Shown here in pieces: positions 14,819 through 16,863 of a stretch of DNA of 16,863 nucleotides. The notes beneath the pieces were generated by a model that did not search any database, was not told the DNA's origin, and saw nothing but the letters and a program-made list of their open reading frames with translations. Both the position numbers and the translations under genes were made by a program. The DNA lies in contig JAEYYL010000001.1 of the NCBI GenBank assembly GCA_023430825.1, positions 1 to 16,863 of the forward strand. The letters are read 5' to 3'. How positions within the stretch are numbered: the first letter of the stretch is position 1; the number at the start of each line of letters is the position of its first letter. The stretch is from Verrucomicrobiota bacterium (GTDB lineage: Bacteria; Verrucomicrobiota; Verrucomicrobiia; Opitutales; Opitutaceae).

Positions 14819-14837
14819 TTTGAGACTTTATCTCAAA
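14819..14837. promoter_or_regulatory. Fur-like operator 2
   Basis: TTTGAGA-CTTTA-TCTCAAA is a perfect 7-5-7 inverted repeat containing the same TGAGA-N5-TCTCA core, 29 bp from operator 1 start to start. It lies 14 bp before the aroB ATG at 14852 and could affect both divergent genes. Assignment to Fur, rather than another dimeric regulator, is an inference from geometry and the iron-uptake context. Confidence 0.6.
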
Positions 14838-14851
14838 AGCCCGTAATTATC

Positions 14852-15979
14852 ATGAGCATTGACCGGGGGCAGCCGGTGGGATTTAAGCGAAACGTGAGCG
14901 CAAGTCTCGAAGTCAGTCTTTCTAACGTTCAGTATCCCATTCACTTCCTGCAGCATGCGCGCGAAGGGATGAAGGCGGAATTCGCGCGGATCACGGACGC
15001 AAAGCGGCGCGCGGTCGTGCTCACGGACCGAGGCGTGGCGGAAGCAACGGGCGGGTTATTGGACGATGTTTTCGGGGGGACGGCGCGGTTGGTGTTGGAG
15101 GCGGGAGAAGGGACGAAGTCGCTGACGTCGTATGGAAAGGTGTTGGATTTTTTGGCGCGCGAGCGGGTTGACCGGCGCGGGGTGGTCTGGGTTGTGGGTG
15201 GCGGGGTGATGGGTGACCTGGGCGGTTTTGCGGCGGCGACTTATCTGCGCGGGGTCGATTGTATCCAGGTGCCGACGACGCTGCTGGCGATGGTGGACAG
15301 CTCGGTGGGAGGGAAGACGGGCATCAATCTCGAGGCGGGGAAGAATCTCGTCGGGGCGTTTCATCATCCGCGGGCCGTGCTGATCGCGGCGGAGTTTCTC
15401 GCGACGCTGCCGCCGCGGGAATTCGCGGCCGGAGCGGCGGAGGTGATCAAATACGGGCTGCTGGGCGATGCGGCGCTGTTTGGGCGGCTCGAGCGTGCGG
15501 CGCTTTCGCCGACGTCGACGGAGCTGCTGGCAACCATCCGACGCTGCTGCGAATTGAAGGCCGCCGTGGTGCAGGCGGACGAGCGGGAGACGGCGGAGCA
15601 GGGAGGCCGGGCGCTGCTCAACCTCGGACACACCTTTGGGCACGCGATCGAGCGGGTGGCGGGTTACGGCGTGTATCTGCACGGCGAGGCGGTGGCGATC
15701 GGGCTGTGTGCGGCGGCGCGGCTGTCGGAAAAACTCGGACTGATCGGCGCGGCGGAGGTGAAGCGGGTGGACGCGGTGGTCGCGTCGCACGCATTGCCGA
15801 CGCGGTTGCGCGCGCCGCTGGCGCTGGCGGAGTTGATGGGAGCGATGGGGCTCGACAAGAAAGTGCGCGGCGGGGCGCCGCGTTTCGTGGTGATGACGCG
15901 GCTCGGGGAGGCGGCGACGCGCGACGATGTGCCGCTGCCGCTGGCGGAGGCGTGTTTTCGCGAAGTCGGCGCCGGGTGA
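14852..15979 (+). CDS. aroB: 3-dehydroquinate synthase
   Basis: The 375-residue enzyme converts DAHP to 3-dehydroquinate, the second step of the shikimate pathway, in the cytoplasm using NAD+ and a divalent metal. NAD-binding motifs are VVGGGVMGDLGGFAAATYLRG (114-134) and PTTLLAMVDSSVGGKTGIN (141-159). Metal ligands should be Glu197 (AAEVIKYG), His260 (NLGHTFGHAIE) and His277 (LHGEAVAIG), with His264 near the substrate. Length is slightly above the usual 350-370. The ATG at 14852 is used here, but similarity starts only around residue 20, so the in-frame GTG at 14894 is a fair alternative. It diverges from the iron block and is followed by ribE. Its pathway leads to chorismate, the precursor of catechol siderophores, but no later siderophore gene is nearby. 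Confidence 0.95.
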   Translation: MSIDRGQPVGFKRNVSASLEVSLSNVQYPIHFLQHAREGMKAEFARITDAKRRAVVLTDRGVAEATGGLLDDVFGGTARLVLEAGEGTKSLTSYGKVLDFLARERVDRRGVVWVVGGGVMGDLGGFAAATYLRGVDCIQVPTTLLAMVDSSVGGKTGINLEAGKNLVGAFHHPRAVLIAAEFLATLPPREFAAGAAEVIKYGLLGDAALFGRLERAALSPTSTELLATIRRCCELKAAVVQADERETAEQGGRALLNLGHTFGHAIERVAGYGVYLHGEAVAIGLCAAARLSEKLGLIGAAEVKRVDAVVASHALPTRLRAPLALAELMGAMGLDKKVRGGAPRFVVMTRLGEAATRDDVPLPLAEACFREVGAG

Positions 15980-16077
15980 CGGCGGAGACGGGGCAGCGCG
16001 ATGGCGGTCGCAGGTTGCGGTGAACCGACCTCTGTGTTCGCGTCTTCGTTCAACCGAAGTCAGACCGAATCGAATTT

Positions 16078-16674
16078 ATGTTCACCGGCATTGTGGAGGA
16101 AACAGGCGAGGTGGTCGCATTCACGCGCGAAGCGGCGGCGTGGCGGCTGCAAATTGCGGCGCGCGCGGCCCTCGAAGGGCTGGCGCTCGGCGACAGCATC
16201 GCGGTCAACGGCTGCTGTCTCACGGTCGCGCATTTCGATGAGAGGCATCTGTTCTTCGATGTGCTCGAAGAGACGCGGCGGCTGACGAATTTCTCGACGC
16301 TCGCGGCCGGTTCACTGGTGAACCTCGAGCGCAGCCTGCGCTTCGACGGCAAGGTCGGCGGGCATTTCGTCACCGGCCACATCGACGGGTTGGGCACGGT
16401 CGAGGTCTTCGAGCAGCGCGGGCAGGATTATTATCTGCGCGTGCGGGCGCCGGCGGGGCAGGGGCGTTATCTCGTGCACAAGGGCAGCATCGCGATCGAC
16501 GGGATATCGCTGACGGTCGCGGAGGTCGACGGCGATGCCTTGGCCGTGTGGCTGATCCCGCACACGCTGGCGGTGACCAATCTGCGCGCGCGCCGGGCGG
16601 GCGAGCCGGTCAACCTGGAGTTCGATCTGCTGGGGAAATACGTCGAGAAACTGCTGCCGGGGCGGAGAGAGTAA
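16078..16674 (+). CDS. ribE: Riboflavin synthase, alpha chain
   Basis: The 198-residue protein has the hallmark start MFTGIVEETG and two tandem lumazine-binding barrels. Barrel 1 (about 1-87) includes GDSIAVNGCCLTV (38-50) and FDVLEETRRLTNF. Barrel 2 (about 95-187) includes GHFVTGHIDGLGTV and KGSIAIDGISLTV (135-147). It dismutates two 6,7-dimethyl-8-ribityllumazine molecules to riboflavin, the last step of the pathway and the source of FMN and FAD. A C-terminal trimer helix follows (LLGKYVEKLL). The gene starts 98 bp after aroB, a gap with no FMN-riboswitch-sized structure, and 18 bp before the next gene. The upstream bases show no ribosome-binding site. Confidence 0.96.
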   Translation: MFTGIVEETGEVVAFTREAAAWRLQIAARAALEGLALGDSIAVNGCCLTVAHFDERHLFFDVLEETRRLTNFSTLAAGSLVNLERSLRFDGKVGGHFVTGHIDGLGTVEVFEQRGQDYYLRVRAPAGQGRYLVHKGSIAIDGISLTVAEVDGDALAVWLIPHTLAVTNLRARRAGEPVNLEFDLLGKYVEKLLPGRRE

Positions 16675-16692
16675 CCGGAAACCGAATACACG

Positions 16693-16863
16693 ATGCATGC
16701 TGCGCTCACTGCTTTGACCGAGGAATTGCGACGCTTGAAGGCGTCGGGAGTGAAGACCGTGCCGGTGTCCGCGGAGAGCGTGGCGGCGTTGCGCCAGGCG
16801 ATCGGCGCGCGCGCGGTGGCGCCGGCGAAAGCGGAAGCCGTGGAGGGCCGAGCTCCCGCGAGG
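16693..16863 (+). CDS. Start of an unidentified protein; uracil-DNA glycosylase N-terminus is one possibility
   Basis: An ATG at 16693 opens 57 codons to the window edge, 18 bp after ribE and in the same direction. The visible part begins MHAALTALTEELRRLKASG, probably an amphipathic helix, then VKTVPVSAESVAALRQAIG and an Ala-rich, low-complexity tail (ARAVAPAKAEAVEG). This helix-linker pattern resembles the N-terminal extension of some family-4 uracil-DNA glycosylases, but no catalytic motif is inside the window, so that name is a guess. Close spacing suggests co-transcription with ribE. Confidence 0.6.
   Translation, partial: MHAALTALTEELRRLKASGVKTVPVSAESVAALRQAIGARAVAPAKAEAVEGRAPAR

Overview
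The window is high-GC bacterial DNA with dense, mostly minus-strand coding. The gene content (secreted GH3 glycosidase and esterase, several TonB-dependent receptors) and a repeat family built on CACAGAG/CTCTGTG words suggest a Gram-negative bacterium of the Verrucomicrobiota, probably Opitutaceae. That placement is an inference from style; there is no rRNA or other phylogenetic marker here. Purine-rich ribosome-binding sites are missing in front of nearly every start.

Left part (1-4772): the N-terminal part of a CitMHS-type carboxylate transporter, then a secreted esterase and a secreted GH3 beta-glycosidase, all on the minus strand. The esterase is bracketed by two roughly 154-bp copies (about 80% identical) of one hairpin-ended repeat in opposite orientation. 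The non-coding stretch 4268-4772 holds a decayed REP sequence and a 118-bp MITE-like element with perfect 17-bp terminal inverted repeats. Removing the element and one target copy restores a perfect 15-bp palindrome.

Centre (4773-14770, all minus strand): an iron-acquisition block. In transcription order it holds a CirA-like receptor, a Fiu/PiuA-like receptor, a PiuC/YbiX-type 2OG-Fe(II) hydroxylase, a possible 34-residue membrane peptide, a FhuE-like receptor, a PepSY-TM inner-membrane protein, a small Cys-cluster protein of unknown family, and a short-chain flavodoxin. The receptors would bring catecholate and hydroxamate-type ferric siderophores into the periplasm. The PepSY / Cys-cluster / flavodoxin trio reads as a possible ferrisiderophore reduction module. 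No siderophore synthesis genes are present, so use of foreign siderophores is plausible. The region upstream of the block carries two copies of TGAGA-N5-TCTCA, whose 15-bp geometry is that of a Fur-type operator. Unusual intergenic DNA inside the block includes a 14-unit heptamer array that fills a whole gene gap, a paired REP element and a possibly structured leader.

Right part (14852-16863, plus strand): aroB (3-dehydroquinate synthase), ribE (riboflavin synthase) and the start of another gene that runs off the window.
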